From Corbicula japonica (Eukaryota; Mollusca; Bivalvia; Venerida; Cyrenidae), in assembly GCA_038501625.1 (NCBI GenBank), contig JAZAYU010000019.1, positions 5,458,324 through 5,522,323 of the forward strand: a DNA stretch of 64,000 nt, written 5' to 3'. The position numbers and the translations under genes were made by a program. The notes below the pieces were generated by a model. It was not told the DNA's origin, did not search any database, and was given only the letters and a program-made list of their open reading frames with translations. Below are positions 63,071-64,000 of this stretch, in pieces. The stretch's first letter is position 1, and every line of letters starts with the position of its first letter.

Positions 63071-64000
63071 TGGGACTCAGTTTGGTTTCCAAATATATCA
63101 TAAGGCTGGATTCAAGTTTAGTTTCAGTCCGATTTACGGTGGAAGTAGGGGAGGTTACTCGATACCGGTACCTACATTCATTGGTTCAAATCGCTTAGAC
63201 TTGGGACTCGTTGCAAATGGCATGGGATCGGTCGATATTTACCCAAAATCTCGCAGCAAAAACTACTGGTCTTCGCGCTTCAATTTTTTTTTGTAAGAAT
63301 CAGTCAACTTGCAATTATTGACATATAACCAGTCTGAAAAAAGGACGTGTATAAAACGTGGACCGGATCAAAGACTGCACATGTCTGTACTTCATTTAAT
63401 GATAACAACTGAGTAAGAGTCTAACCGGATCGTTGATAAGAGTTACTCCCCTTTGAATGTAAGGTTTGTTTACGCTGAATGACATTTCTTGCAAAAAACT
63501 CTTTTGTCAATTGGGAAACGGCACTGTTTGTTGTTGGAAACATTAGCTTTGGGGATTGGGAAAGTCCGGTACTTTGAATTGGGAAGACTCCGGTCAGATT
63601 TGGGTATGGTACCGTTTTGCGGAGGTAGTTTAAGAAGGAAAAAAAGGCAGAATGGAGATGTTATTTTAGCAATAAATTCTCTTAAAATTGCAAAAGGAAT
63701 ACAATTCTGAGCACTCCAGAAAATGCAAGACGATTGGGAAATCACAGTGCTCATTTAAAATTTGCAAGACAGAGCGACTGTTACTGTAGTATGCAAGTTT
63801 TTCTGCGTATTTCACATTTTTTCCTATTTTTCCTAAAACCATCGATGTCTCAACACTGAAATATATAAAACTGTAATTTCCGTTAGTGATTCAATTTTAC
63901 TTCCTACTTCATTTTTCATGGTTTCTGCAAGATATCACGTAAGATATAGATTTCATACCAACTCCATATTTGGGGCCGTTCCCAACTTTACGCCAGACAA
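63071..64000. other. no gene supported
   Basis: Overlapping short open frames on both strands (63051-63296, 63470-63754) share 'ttgggaa' words with 61.4-61.8 kb and are treated as old repeat sequence. No DOCK first exon recognised. Confidence 0.35.

Overview
The window looks like nuclear DNA of a bivalve mollusc. The evidence is AT-rich, intron-heavy sequence, a DOCK-family signalling gene with GT-AG introns, a lysine-rich histone H1 fragment, and several repeat families of bivalve type. These include 'pearl'/Helentron-like elements with tandem cores, and a TTAA-flanked hairpin MITE present in more than 15 copies. The species is inference; a venerid- or myid-type clam fits best.

Layout. (1) 1-15,240, plus strand: a small Cys-rich, EGF-containing gene (exons about 276-1752, 3035-3213, 4690-4819, 14931-14983). 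Its EGF exon is split by a 1.36-kb TA-flanked transposon, and its last intron (10 kb) holds a degenerate LINE that itself contains a pearl-like element. (2) 15.7-20.4 kb: remains of an old reverse-transcriptase element, including a duplicated C-terminal piece, then a 260-bp direct duplication. (3) 20.8-21.7 kb: a GACGTC-rich transposon with CCCAG termini. (4) 21.8-22.05 kb: a histone H1 fragment running into a 500-bp run of N. (5) 22.9-60.9 kb, minus strand: the 5' half of a DOCK-A (DOCK1/2/5, Myoblast city, CED-5) Rac-activator gene. I could place 24 consecutive coding positions by reading frame, splice sites and homology, from the SH3 domain through the DHR1/C2 domain into the armadillo-like region. 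The rest of the protein, including the catalytic DHR2 domain, is not in the window. (6) 61-64 kb: upstream of the recovered DOCK exons, holding a hAT element with a perfect 8-bp target duplication.

Most notable results. The DOCK gene carries two tandem homologous versions of one exon (30866-30972 and 29966-30078). Either keeps frame alone, but together they give a stop at once, which is the signature of mutually exclusive splicing. A transposon sits exactly at a TA inside the EGF exon, and that exon has also lost a conserved cysteine. Three separate nested insertions fix the ends of three pearl-like families. Other items are a GC-AG intron, a 36-nt microexon, a triplicated splice acceptor, a partly duplicated exon, and palindromic MITEs lying directly on two DOCK splice donors. 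The DOCK gene and the H1 fragment are both cut off near the same N gap, so a scaffold misjoin must be considered.

No CRISPR array, operon, rRNA or convincing tRNA was seen. Most long open frames in the window are shadows of repeats.
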